Shown here in pieces: positions 50,205-58,093 of a stretch of 64,000 nucleotides of DNA; positions within the stretch are counted from its first letter, which is position 1, and every line of letters starts with the position of its first letter. Origin of the DNA: Pseudomonadota bacterium (GTDB lineage: Bacteria; Pseudomonadota; Alphaproteobacteria; Rhodospirillales; Magnetospirillaceae); contig JAJYTF010000012.1 of NCBI GenBank assembly GCA_021793155.1, forward strand, positions 62,001 through 126,000. Reading direction: 5' to 3'. The notes below the pieces were generated by a model. That model worked only from the letters and a program-made list of their open reading frames with translations, was not told where the DNA came from and ran no database searches. Both the position numbers and the translations under genes were made by a program.

Positions 50205-50823
50205 GGCGTCCCTGTCCGGGCGTCTGGCCGCCGCGGCCGCACTCCTGTTGCGGCCGCCGCAAGCCGACACCCTCGCCCTGCTGTCAGCCGCCTGCCAGGT
50301 CGACCTCGACCCTCGGGTGGCGCGCCAGGATTTCTACGACATCCTCTGCGTCCCCCAGTCGGGCCGCTATGTTCCGCCCTATGCACATGTCCTGGCGCAA
50401 GGGCGGCAAGTCGATGAGTACCGCCACTTTCCGCAGGCCCGCTATGATGGCGGCGACGGCTTGCGGCCCTGGTACGACGCCGTCGGCTTCGATCCGCTGT
50501 CCCTCGACGTCGACCCGATGAACCAGGGGCCGCACCGCCCCCTCGACCATGTCGGCTATGTCCTGGCCTTCGCCGCCGGATTGGCCGAGGCGGCGGAAAG
50601 CAGCGAGACGGCCCGCGGCTGCGCCGTCGGCTTCGTTGCGGAATGCCTGGGCGACTGGATCGACGGTTATGCCGATCTGCTGGCCAGGTCTGAAAGCCGG
50701 TACATCAATCTGGTGGCCGGGGCGTTAGCCGAGGCGGTCGCCGAATTGAGGGAAAGGCATGGGGAGGGTCATGGGCCATGGTTCGACGACGCGATGTCTT
50801 CGTCAGCCGCCGCCGCATCCTGA
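50197..50823 (+). CDS. TorD-family chaperone for the molybdoenzyme
   Basis: A 208-residue all-helical protein starting MSEASLSGRLAAAAAL. The pattern YVPPYAHVLAQGRQVDEYRH, then NQGPHRPLDHVGYVLAFAAGLAE and AECLGDWIDGYADLL matches TorD/DmsD-type chaperones. These hold the apo-enzyme, protect its Tat signal and aid cofactor insertion. It is coupled to the catalytic gene by overlap. Confidence 0.82.
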   Translation: MSEASLSGRLAAAAALLLRPPQADTLALLSAACQVDLDPRVARQDFYDILCVPQSGRYVPPYAHVLAQGRQVDEYRHFPQARYDGGDGLRPWYDAVGFDPLSLDVDPMNQGPHRPLDHVGYVLAFAAGLAEAAESSETARGCAVGFVAECLGDWIDGYADLLARSESRYINLVAGALAEAVAELRERHGEGHGPWFDDAMSSSAAAAS

Positions 50824-51074
50824 GTGCGTTCCTGTTCGGCACCATCGCCCTGCGGATGAGTGACCGGACGGCAACGGCAGCGGCCACCCTAACCAAGGAA
50901 ATGGCCGGTTACAAGACGCAGCCGAGCGGCAGGAAATCCTGCGCCGACTGCAGCCATTTCATTCCCGGCGGAAAGCCGGAGGAGGATGGCCGCTGCGCCG
51001 TGGTGGAGGGCGCGATCAGTCCGCACGGCTCCTGCACCGTCTGGTCCCCCCGCAAGCCGGTCGAGGGATGCTGA
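50778..51074 (+). CDS. High-potential iron-sulfur protein (HiPIP)
   Basis: A 98-residue protein with a Tat signal (SRRRILSAFLFG), as expected for a HiPIP folded in the cytosol. The mature part has CADCSHFIP, GRCAVVEG and GSCTVW, which gives the HiPIP pattern C-x2-C-xn-C-xn-C. It overlaps the chaperone gene by 46 bp, so it belongs to the operon. A soluble high-potential carrier beside this enzyme suggests that electrons may leave the enzyme, an oxidase direction, or that it serves another partner. Confidence 0.9.
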   Translation: MVRRRDVFVSRRRILSAFLFGTIALRMSDRTATAAATLTKEMAGYKTQPSGRKSCADCSHFIPGGKPEEDGRCAVVEGAISPHGSCTVWSPRKPVEGC

Positions 51075-51304
51075 TGGCGCATGGCAGAGCAGCGAAGGGC
51101 GAGACACCCATGGCGGCACAAATGCCGTCGTGGCGGGCCGTCCTGAAGTCCCCGATGAGGATATCCGCTTCCGAAAAGCTCCAATGCGAGTTGGCGAGCC
51201 GCCAGGCGGAGGAGCGGCAAACATTGGCGGTCAAGCAGGACGAGGAATGGGCTGCGCTGTGCCGGAAGCATAGGCTCGAACGCAAGAGACTGGGGGATAA
51301 ATGA
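51074..51304 (+). CDS. Small charged protein of the molybdoenzyme operon
   Basis: A 76-residue protein. The start at 51074 overlaps the HiPIP stop as TGATG and has GAGGG seven bases upstream; the ATG at 51068 lies too close to that site. The C-terminal half (about 30-76) is a charged helix, [20 protein letters not shown] and onward, a probable coiled coil. No family is recognised. Confidence 0.55.
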   Translation: MAHGRAAKGETPMAAQMPSWRAVLKSPMRISASEKLQCELASRQAEERQTLAVKQDEEWAALCRKHRLERKRLGDK

Positions 51305-51338
51305 CGGTACTCCTCCGCGACCGGGACGAGCTGTCACA

Positions 51339-52325
51339 ATGAGAGATTCGTTCGGACGCACGATCACCTATTTGCGCCTCTCGGTGACCGACCGGTGCAA
51401 TTTACGTTGCGTCTATTGCATGGCCGAAGACGCGATGTTCCATCCGAGGGCCGAGGTGCTAAGCCTGGAGGAACTGGAACGACTGGCCGGCGCGTTCATC
51501 CGCCTGGGGGTACGCAAACTGAGGCTGACCGGTGGAGAACCGTTGGTCAGGCGCGGGATCATGAGCCTAATCGAGCGGCTGAGTGTCCATTTACGGGACG
51601 GCCGGCTCGACGAACTGACCATGACCACCAACGGCACGCGGCTTGCGGGCTATGCACGAGATCTGGCTGTGGCGGGGGTTCGCCGCGTCAACGTCTCTCT
51701 CGACAGTCTGGACCCGGGGGCATTTCGCGGCATCACTCGCTTCGGCAGTTTGGCCCGGGTGCAGGAAGGCATCGCCGCGGCCAAGGCGGCTGGCCTGGCG
51801 GTCAAGATCAACACCGTGGTGCTGAAGGGCGTCAACGAGGCGGAGATTGATCGACTGATCAGTTGGTGTGGCGAACAGGACTGCGACCTGACGCTGATCG
51901 AGGTCATGCCGCTCGGAGAAATGGCGCATGCCGGCAGGGGCGGGTATCTGCCCCTCGGCGAGGTGCGCCGCCGACTGGAGCGCCGCTGGACCTTGGAGCC
52001 GTCGCCGCTGAGCACTGGTGGGCCTGCCCGTTTTGCCCGGGTGGCGGAGACTGGGCGGATGGTGGGCTTCATTACCCCCAGAAGCCATGGTTTTTGTGCC
52101 GGCTGCAACCGCGTGCGGGTGACCTGCAGCGGCAGCATGCATTTGTGCCTGGGGCGGGAGGACACCGCCGATCTGCGAACTCCATTGCGCGCCAGTGAAG
52201 GCGATCAGGCGCTGGAGGCGGCCATTTTGCAAGCCGTTTCCCACAAACCAAAAGGCCACGAATTCGTTATCGATCGGTATGAGCGGCCACCCATTAGCCG
52301 CCACATGAACGTGACGGGCGGTTAG
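51339..52325 (+). CDS. moaA: GTP 3',8-cyclase MoaA
   Basis: A radical-SAM enzyme, 328 residues, that converts GTP to the precursor of molybdopterin. CNLRCVYC is the SAM cluster motif, [11 protein letters not shown] follows, and the C-terminal cluster Cys are in [14 protein letters not shown]. The C-terminal Gly-Gly needed for activation of the first cluster is present. Its place behind the molybdoenzyme operon suggests a dedicated cofactor supply. Confidence 0.95.
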   Translation: MRDSFGRTITYLRLSVTDRCNLRCVYCMAEDAMFHPRAEVLSLEELERLAGAFIRLGVRKLRLTGGEPLVRRGIMSLIERLSVHLRDGRLDELTMTTNGTRLAGYARDLAVAGVRRVNVSLDSLDPGAFRGITRFGSLARVQEGIAAAKAAGLAVKINTVVLKGVNEAEIDRLISWCGEQDCDLTLIEVMPLGEMAHAGRGGYLPLGEVRRRLERRWTLEPSPLSTGGPARFARVAETGRMVGFITPRSHGFCAGCNRVRVTCSGSMHLCLGREDTADLRTPLRASEGDQALEAAILQAVSHKPKGHEFVIDRYERPPISRHMNVTGG

Positions 52326-52373
52326 ATCGTCCCATGCCTGCCGAATCGGTTGACTGTCGCGATGGAGACCCCA

Positions 52374-53069
52374 ATGCGCACCAGCAGTTACCCGCAAGTC
52401 ATTGCATCCTTCGATGCGGAATTCCGCCAGCTGGAACAACTAATTCACCGACTCGCCGAACTGGGCCGGGAACACCTGCTGTCCGCTGCACGGCTATCCG
52501 TCCTCGGCGATCCCGGCGTTCCGCAGGCGGCCTTAGCCCAAAGCAAGGTGATTGACGAAATCGAGAAGCAGATCAAAGCGGCTTGCGTGCGGCTTGCCAC
52601 CGGTCAGGAGGAGGCAAGCCCGTGCCTTAGCCTTGGCAGCAGCGCCTTTGTGAGCAAATTGCCGTGCGGAGCCCAGCACGCGCCGCCTACCCCCGGCCGA
52701 TTGCAGAGTGAGCGTTCCAATCAGACAACAGGCAGGATCGACGCGGGCGCCGTCCAAATTGACCTCGAGAAGGTAACGGTCACGAGAAATGGCCGTTTCA
52801 TTCACTTGGGACCGACGGAATACCACCTTTTGTGCGTGCTTGCCGGCAATCCCGAGCATGTATTTGGGCGTGACAAACTTCTCGAACTGGTCTGGCAGCC
52901 GCAGAGCGCCGTCGAATATCGCATTGTCGACGTTCACATTGCGCGGCTTCGCCGTGCCTTGAACGCTCCGGGCGAGCCGAATTTGATCCGTACGGTGAGA
53001 AGCCGCGGCTACGCCTACAGCGAACAAGATTACCTCTACCCGTGGCCCGGCAGCAGTGTCCGGCGGTGA
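52374..53069 (+). CDS. Fusion of PhoU-like half and PhoB-type DNA-binding domain
   Basis: A 231-residue protein. Residues 1-78 (FDAEFRQLEQLIHRLAELG, then VIDEIEKQIKAACVRLATGQ) follow the first helical half of PhoU. After a linker (79-125), residues 126-216 form an OmpR/PhoB winged helix (LGPTEYHLLCVLAGNPEHVF, VDVHIARLRRAL, IRTVRSRGYAYS). No receiver domain is present. GGAG precedes the ATG at 52374; a TTG at 52350 is less likely. It could be a one-component regulator using PhoU-like contacts, or a fossil of a phoU-phoB deletion. Confidence 0.75.
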   Translation: MRTSSYPQVIASFDAEFRQLEQLIHRLAELGREHLLSAARLSVLGDPGVPQAALAQSKVIDEIEKQIKAACVRLATGQEEASPCLSLGSSAFVSKLPCGAQHAPPTPGRLQSERSNQTTGRIDAGAVQIDLEKVTVTRNGRFIHLGPTEYHLLCVLAGNPEHVFGRDKLLELVWQPQSAVEYRIVDVHIARLRRALNAPGEPNLIRTVRSRGYAYSEQDYLYPWPGSSVRR

Positions 53070-53397
53070 GGACGATCACGTCAAATCGGCCAGCCGTTCG
53101 TTGGGCAGCCTGCAACTTCAGCGTTTGGCGCTGAAGCCGGGAAAACCGTTGGCGTTCGGCGAGGTCAAAGGCGTCCCGTTTCTGGGGCTTCCCGGCAATC
53201 CAGTAGCGGTGTTGGTCGCCTTTATCTTGTTCGGTCGCCCGCTCACCCCCCTTGCAGCCGCGGTTACGGCCGCCCGGCCATCGGGGTGGCATTCGTTTCC
53301 ACTCTTGGCAGGTCTGCCGGCGCTGCCCAAATTAGGGAGAGAGCGTCGTGCTGCGAGAGTCCTATGCCTGACGTTTGGTTCGATACTTGCGCCGTGA
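53056..53397 (+). pseudogene. moeA: MoeA fragment
   Basis: Residues near the start resemble SGG..EDHVK, and RLALKPGKPLAFGEVKGVPFLGLPGNPVAVLVAF is the active-site block of molybdopterin molybdotransferase, given here as one region at about residues 22-57. About 250 upstream residues of MoeA are missing and the C-terminal domain is not recognisable. It overlaps the fusion regulator by 14 bp. It is a remnant, showing that a moeA gene once followed moaA. Confidence 0.75.
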
Positions 53398-53588
53398 CGT
53401 GTCCCGCCTGCGGGCATGTTCAGTTGGAAGAGATGCCGGGCCAACTTTGGGCGTTGAAATGCAAAGGCTGCGGCGTCGTGATGCATCCACCGAAAGGGGA
53501 GTGCTGCGTCTTCTGTGCCTACGGCAACGTTCCCTGTCCCGACGCCCAGATTGCCGGTTCCTGCTCCTGCGGCAGCGAAGGGGCGTGA
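53364..53588 (+). CDS. GDCCVxC-type small cysteine-rich protein
   Basis: A 74-residue protein starting MPDVWFDTCAVTCPACGH. It has a CPAC..CKGC zinc-ribbon-like pair followed by GECCVFCAYGNVPCPDAQ, a variant of the GDCCVFC...VPCPP signature. This family includes selenoproteins with Sec in place of a Cys and is often found near mercury or metal genes. Here all positions are Cys. It overlaps the moeA remnant. Function not established. Confidence 0.75.
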   Translation: MPDVWFDTCAVTCPACGHVQLEEMPGQLWALKCKGCGVVMHPPKGECCVFCAYGNVPCPDAQIAGSCSCGSEGA

Positions 53589-53696
53589 TCGAGGCTGTTT
53601 TTGCCGCGGGGGAGAAACTTCGGGGCGAACCGGGGGTTGGAAGGCGGCCGCGGATCACCATCATATTGGACGGATTTAGTGAGCCGTGGGGGTGGT

Positions 53697-54002
53697 ATGT
53701 TCTTAAGTCGCTTCAAGCAACCCGAGCGGGTAAAGCTGTATCAAAGCCTGCGCAAGGCCCATCACGAGGTGCTGGCACGCGGCGCTCCCACCGGCCGGGG
53801 CACCCGCTACGTCGCCTATTCCCGCGGCTGCGGTGGCGGCGCCAGTTTCCTGGTGCGCGAAGAGGCCGAGGATGGACGCTGCCACGCTTACGCCGTGCTG
53901 GCTCTGTACGAAGAGAGCGGCATCGAGGAGTCCAGCTTCGCAACTTGTGCCGAGGCCATGGATTTTGTCGCCGCCGCCGTGAAAGAGTTGCGCCGGCGGT
54001 AG
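53697..54002 (+). CDS. Unknown small soluble protein
   Basis: A 101-residue protein starting MFLSRFKQPERVKLYQSLRKA. It contains RYVAYSRGCGGGASFLVREE and a C-terminal helix ending in KELRRR. No family is recognised. GGGGGTGG lies upstream of the ATG. Confidence 0.55.
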   Translation: MFLSRFKQPERVKLYQSLRKAHHEVLARGAPTGRGTRYVAYSRGCGGGASFLVREEAEDGRCHAYAVLALYEESGIEESSFATCAEAMDFVAAAVKELRRR

Positions 54003-54064
54003 TTCCCAAGACCTCGGCGCCCGGCTGAGGCACACCGCACCAGAGGAGACGAGAACTGGAATCC

Positions 54065-54679
54065 GTGAATCTGGCGCACATCGCCGCGCGCACACTGGAG
54101 CATTACGACGGACGGGCTGAACAGTTCTGGCAGGGCACCTGCGACCACGACGTCAGCCAAAACATCGACGCCCTGCTGCGGCATATCGAGGGACCGCCGC
54201 CCTTCGCCATTCTCGACTTCGGCTGTGGGCCGGGGAGGGACCTCAGGACCTTGACCGATCTTGGTCATCGGGCCGTCGGCGTCGAGGGCGCTCGGCAGTT
54301 CGTCGCCATGGCGCGCAGCTACAGTGGCTGCGAGGTCTGGCATCAGGACTTCTTCAAGCTCGATCTGCCCGATCAGCGATTCGACGGAATCTTTGCCAAC
54401 GCATCGCTGTTTCACGTTCCCACCGCCATCTTGCCGCGCGTTCTGTCCGAATTGCGCGCCACGTTGAAGCCGCAGGGCGTGCTGTTCACTTCGAACCCGC
54501 GAGGGCAGAACGAAGAGGGATGGCGGGGCGGCCGCTACAGCGTCTTTCATGACTATCACTCGTGGCGGTCCTATCTGGAAAGCGCCGGGTTCGCCGAGAT
54601 ATCGCATTACTACCGGCCCCCCGGCCTGCCGCGCGAACAGCAACCATGGCTGGCCAGCATTTGGCGGCGCGGGTGTTAG
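54065..54679 (+). CDS. SAM-dependent methyltransferase, class I
   Basis: A 204-residue enzyme. LDFGCGPGRDLRTL is motif I for SAM binding, GVEGARQF gives the acidic residue of motif II, and FDGIFANASLFHVP is motif IV. The substrate is unknown. The start is GTG; no ATG is available upstream in frame near a ribosome-binding site. Confidence 0.85.
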   Translation: MNLAHIAARTLEHYDGRAEQFWQGTCDHDVSQNIDALLRHIEGPPPFAILDFGCGPGRDLRTLTDLGHRAVGVEGARQFVAMARSYSGCEVWHQDFFKLDLPDQRFDGIFANASLFHVPTAILPRVLSELRATLKPQGVLFTSNPRGQNEEGWRGGRYSVFHDYHSWRSYLESAGFAEISHYYRPPGLPREQQPWLASIWRRGC

Positions 54680-54770
54680 CAATGCGGGCCAGGTAAACTC
54701 TCATTTATTTGACGGTATCGGTCTCTGCGATTTACTTGTGCTGCAGTGCAGCGAACGAAGTGGTGCAGAG

Positions 54771-57002
54771 ATGATGGATGGGATGCCGAGGAGCGAGGCC
54801 GCCGCGGGATTGCAGACGGACAGCACCGATCCAACGTTGGCCTACGTGACCGACGCTGCCCAGCGCACCGTGCTCTTCCTCGATACCTTGCGCCGTCGTG
54901 GCAATCAGTATCTCGCCGGTGCGGCCGAGCACACGCCGGATGTCCTGGGTTTCGAACATGAGATCCTGATTGACGGTGAGGCGCTTCCCCGTCCGGTCAA
55001 CTACTGGCTGGCTCGCATCGTGCCCCCGGCGGAGTTTTCCCCGGACCCCCGCCGGCGGCCGTTCGTCGTCGTCGATCCACGGGCCGGGCACGGTCCCGGC
55101 ATCGGTGGCTTCCGCCGCGACAGCGAGATCGGCGTGGCGCTGCGCGAAGGGCATCCCTGCTATTTCGTCGGGTTCCGGCCGCGGCCCATCCCCGGCCAGA
55201 CCATCGAGGATATCGCCCGTGCCGAGGCGGTGTTCCTGGACGAGGTGATCCGCCGCCATCCCGAGGCCGAGGGCAAGCCCTGCGTCATCGGCAATTGCCA
55301 GGCCGGCTGGGCTGTCCTCATGTTGGCGGCAGTCAGGCCCGAGCTGTTCGGGCCGATCTTCCTGGCCGGCTCACCCTTGTCCTATTGGGCCGGCGTCCGC
55401 GGCAAAAACCCGATGCGCTACAGTGGCGGCCTGCTGGGCGGCACCTGGCTGACGGCGATGGCCGGAGACCTGGGCGCCGGTCTTTTCGACGGCGCCTGGC
55501 TGGTCTCCAACTTCGAGGGGTTGAATCCGGCCAACACCTTGTGGTCCAAGCCCTATCGCGTCTGGGCGGATCCCGACCGCGAAGCCGAACGCTTTCTAGG
55601 GTTCGAGAAATGGTGGGGCGGCCATGTCCTGATGACCGCCGAGGAAATGAACTTCATCGCCAACAAGCTGTTCGTCGGCAACAAGCTGTCTTCGGGCGAG
55701 ATTTCACTGACCGACGGAACCCCGGTCGACATCCGCAACATCAAGTCTCCGGTGGTGGTCTTCTGCTCCCACGGCGACAACATCACGCCGCCGCAGCAGG
55801 CGCTTGGCTGGATCCTCGATCTCTACGACAGTGCCGAGGACATCCGCGCCCGCGGGCAGACCATCGTCTATAACGTCCACGACAGCATCGGTCACCTCGG
55901 CATATTCGTTGCGGCCTCCATCGCCAGGAAGGAACACAGCGAACTCATCCACAACATCGACATCCCCGAATTGCTGCCGCCCGGCCTGTACGAGGTGATC
56001 TTGCGCCCCCGACAGCCCGGCCAGGAAGGCAAGGGGGCCGATGGCGATTACGTGGCCAGTTTCGAGGCCAGAACCCTTGACGACATTCGGGCATTAGGCG
56101 GTAACGACGATGCGGACGAACGGCGGTTCGCCGCGGCCGCCCGCTTGTCCGAGGTCACCCGCGGTCTTTACGAAACCTTCGCCGCGCCGTTCGTGCGGGC
56201 CATGGTAGGCGAACCGGCCGGCGAATGGGCGCGCCGACTGCACCCGCTGCGGCTTCAGTTCGAGATGTTCTCGGACTTGAACCCGGCGATGCTCCCGGTC
56301 GCGCTGGCTGCCGAACAGGTTCGGGGGCAGCGCCAACCGGTGGGTGTCGGCAATCCGTGGCTGGCGATGCAGGAGGCATGGTCGCAGGGAATGGTCGCCG
56401 CGCTCGACGGCTGGCGGCAGATGCGCGACACCTGGGCCGAGCAGGCCTTCCTGGCATTCTATGGGGCGCCGGCGGTGCAGGCGGCGCTCGGCATGGGAGA
56501 TGCCGACGGTCGTGTTCGCCGGCGCCCGGCGAACGACCCAGCCCACCGCGAGCTGGTCCGGGGTGCGGTGGCAAACCTGCGGGCGCGAATCGCCGAGGGC
56601 GGCCTGACGGAAGCCTTTGCCCGGGCCGTCATCTATGTCCGACTGGCCGAGCGGGAAATCGACGAGCGGGCGCTGGCCCGGTTCCGCCACATCCGTCGGC
56701 GGATCGGTGCCGACCGTTCGGTGGCCGATTTCAAGGCGATGATCCGCGAGCAGTTCCTGATGCTGCTGATCGATCATCGTGCGGCGATCAGGGCGATCCC
56801 CCAACTGCTGGCCGGCCTCTCCGCCGCCACCATTGCCGATGCAATGGCCGATATCGAGGACATCGTCGGTGGCGGCACGCCGCTGACCGACACCGGCCGT
56901 CAGCGGCTGGCCGAGCTGGCGGCAGCTTTTACCGCGGCAGCCGAGAGGGCGACGGATGGCGGAACGGTTGATCCGAAGCCTGTGCGCCGAAGGCGGGGTT
57001 GA
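54771..57002 (+). CDS. DUF3141 protein with PhaC-like alpha/beta-hydrolase domain
   Basis: A 743-residue protein. The N-terminal ~430 residues form an alpha/beta-hydrolase. Its nucleophile elbow is GNCQAG (Cys about residue 176), as in the G-x-C-x-G box of polyhydroxyalkanoate synthases. Candidate Asp (SHGDNITPP, about 336) and His (SIGHLG, about 375) complete the triad. The C-terminal ~300 residues are helical and characteristic of DUF3141. It might act on polyhydroxyalkanoate or another polyester; this is inference. The start is the first ATG after unrelated sequence. Confidence 0.85.
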   Translation: MMDGMPRSEAAAGLQTDSTDPTLAYVTDAAQRTVLFLDTLRRRGNQYLAGAAEHTPDVLGFEHEILIDGEALPRPVNYWLARIVPPAEFSPDPRRRPFVVVDPRAGHGPGIGGFRRDSEIGVALREGHPCYFVGFRPRPIPGQTIEDIARAEAVFLDEVIRRHPEAEGKPCVIGNCQAGWAVLMLAAVRPELFGPIFLAGSPLSYWAGVRGKNPMRYSGGLLGGTWLTAMAGDLGAGLFDGAWLVSNFEGLNPANTLWSKPYRVWADPDREAERFLGFEKWWGGHVLMTAEEMNFIANKLFVGNKLSSGEISLTDGTPVDIRNIKSPVVVFCSHGDNITPPQQALGWILDLYDSAEDIRARGQTIVYNVHDSIGHLGIFVAASIARKEHSELIHNIDIPELLPPGLYEVILRPRQPGQEGKGADGDYVASFEARTLDDIRALGGNDDADERRFAAAARLSEVTRGLYETFAAPFVRAMVGEPAGEWARRLHPLRLQFEMFSDLNPAMLPVALAAEQVRGQRQPVGVGNPWLAMQEAWSQGMVAALDGWRQMRDTWAEQAFLAFYGAPAVQAALGMGDADGRVRRRPANDPAHRELVRGAVANLRARIAEGGLTEAFARAVIYVRLAEREIDERALARFRHIRRRIGADRSVADFKAMIREQFLMLLIDHRAAIRAIPQLLAGLSAATIADAMADIEDIVGGGTPLTDTGRQRLAELAAAFTAAAERATDGGTVDPKPVRRRRG

Positions 57003-57103
57003 AGCGGATGGCAAGCGCGGACTTTCCAATCAGCCGAAGCGTTGCTAAGGTGCCGCGAGAAGCGGAGAGTCCGTTCGCGAAAGAGCCAATATGACAGGGT
57101 GTA

Positions 57104-58033
57104 ATGGACCAGTTTGAGGACGGCGTCAGTTATGTTGTAACGATATACAACAAAGCGCCATTCCTTCCCCTTGTGCTGGAAGCTCTATCACGTCAGCACG
57201 GCGAGTTCCCGCGGGAATTTATTTTCGTCGACGATGGGTCGACCGATGGTAGCCTGGATATATTAAGGAGCGTGACCGGAAGCTGGTCGAATGTTTCGAT
57301 CATTTCCCAGAAGAACGCCGGCCCCAGCCGTGCCTTCAACACGGCGCTCCAATATGCAAGGCTTTCACATGTAAAGGCGCTGGACGGCGACGATATATTG
57401 TTGCCTGACGCGACGTTGCGATTGCGGGCCGCGTTGTCCGACGGCTGCCGCCTGGCTTTCGGGCATGGCGTCACCTACGAGAATATTCCCGAATGCGTCG
57501 ACGACCTGTATCGCCTGCATCCGAGCGACGAGACGCGGCCTCCGAAGGTGGTTCCCGATTTCCTCTGGTCCTCGCTGAAAATGTCGCAGATGGCGCCATC
57601 CTGCTGGTTGGCTCACAACTCGCTGGTCCGCGAATGCGGCGGCTGCGACGAGACCATCTTCGTTCAGGACTATTCCATCGAATTGCGGATGGTTGCCAGG
57701 ACACCGGTGGCTGTCATCGACGGGCCCGTCTATTTCCTCCAGGGCCCGGTGGACGAGCAGCGTGTTTCGGCCAATGTCCGCCAGATCCTGTTTGACGGAA
57801 ACCGTGCCATGGCCAATTTCTTCAGGGATCACCCCCAACTGGTGAGACGCTATGGCTGGTTCGCCGCCCGGCGGGCGGCGGGGCGGGCCTGGCGCTGGGC
57901 GCAACGGCACGAGGGCAAGACCATGTTTTCGCGCGACTGGTGGCGCGTGGTGCAAAGTCGCCTGCGCATCGGCGACCCGGCGCGGCTGATCGCCGATACC
58001 TGCGGCAGTTTCGGCAAGTCCGTGCGGATCTGA
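57104..58033 (+). CDS. Glycosyltransferase family 2
   Basis: A 309-residue GT-A enzyme. VVTIYNKAPFLPLVLEALSR and DDGSTDGS bind the nucleotide sugar, and ALDGDDILLPD holds the metal-binding DxD-type site. There is no membrane segment. The product is probably a cell-surface polysaccharide. No other glycan gene is adjacent, so its pathway is unclear. Confidence 0.85.
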   Translation: MDQFEDGVSYVVTIYNKAPFLPLVLEALSRQHGEFPREFIFVDDGSTDGSLDILRSVTGSWSNVSIISQKNAGPSRAFNTALQYARLSHVKALDGDDILLPDATLRLRAALSDGCRLAFGHGVTYENIPECVDDLYRLHPSDETRPPKVVPDFLWSSLKMSQMAPSCWLAHNSLVRECGGCDETIFVQDYSIELRMVARTPVAVIDGPVYFLQGPVDEQRVSANVRQILFDGNRAMANFFRDHPQLVRRYGWFAARRAAGRAWRWAQRHEGKTMFSRDWWRVVQSRLRIGDPARLIADTCGSFGKSVRI

Positions 58034-58093
58034 TTCCAGGCGGCCATGGCCGGAACCGAACACCGTGTCCTCAGTGGCCGCGCGCATGCGGCT

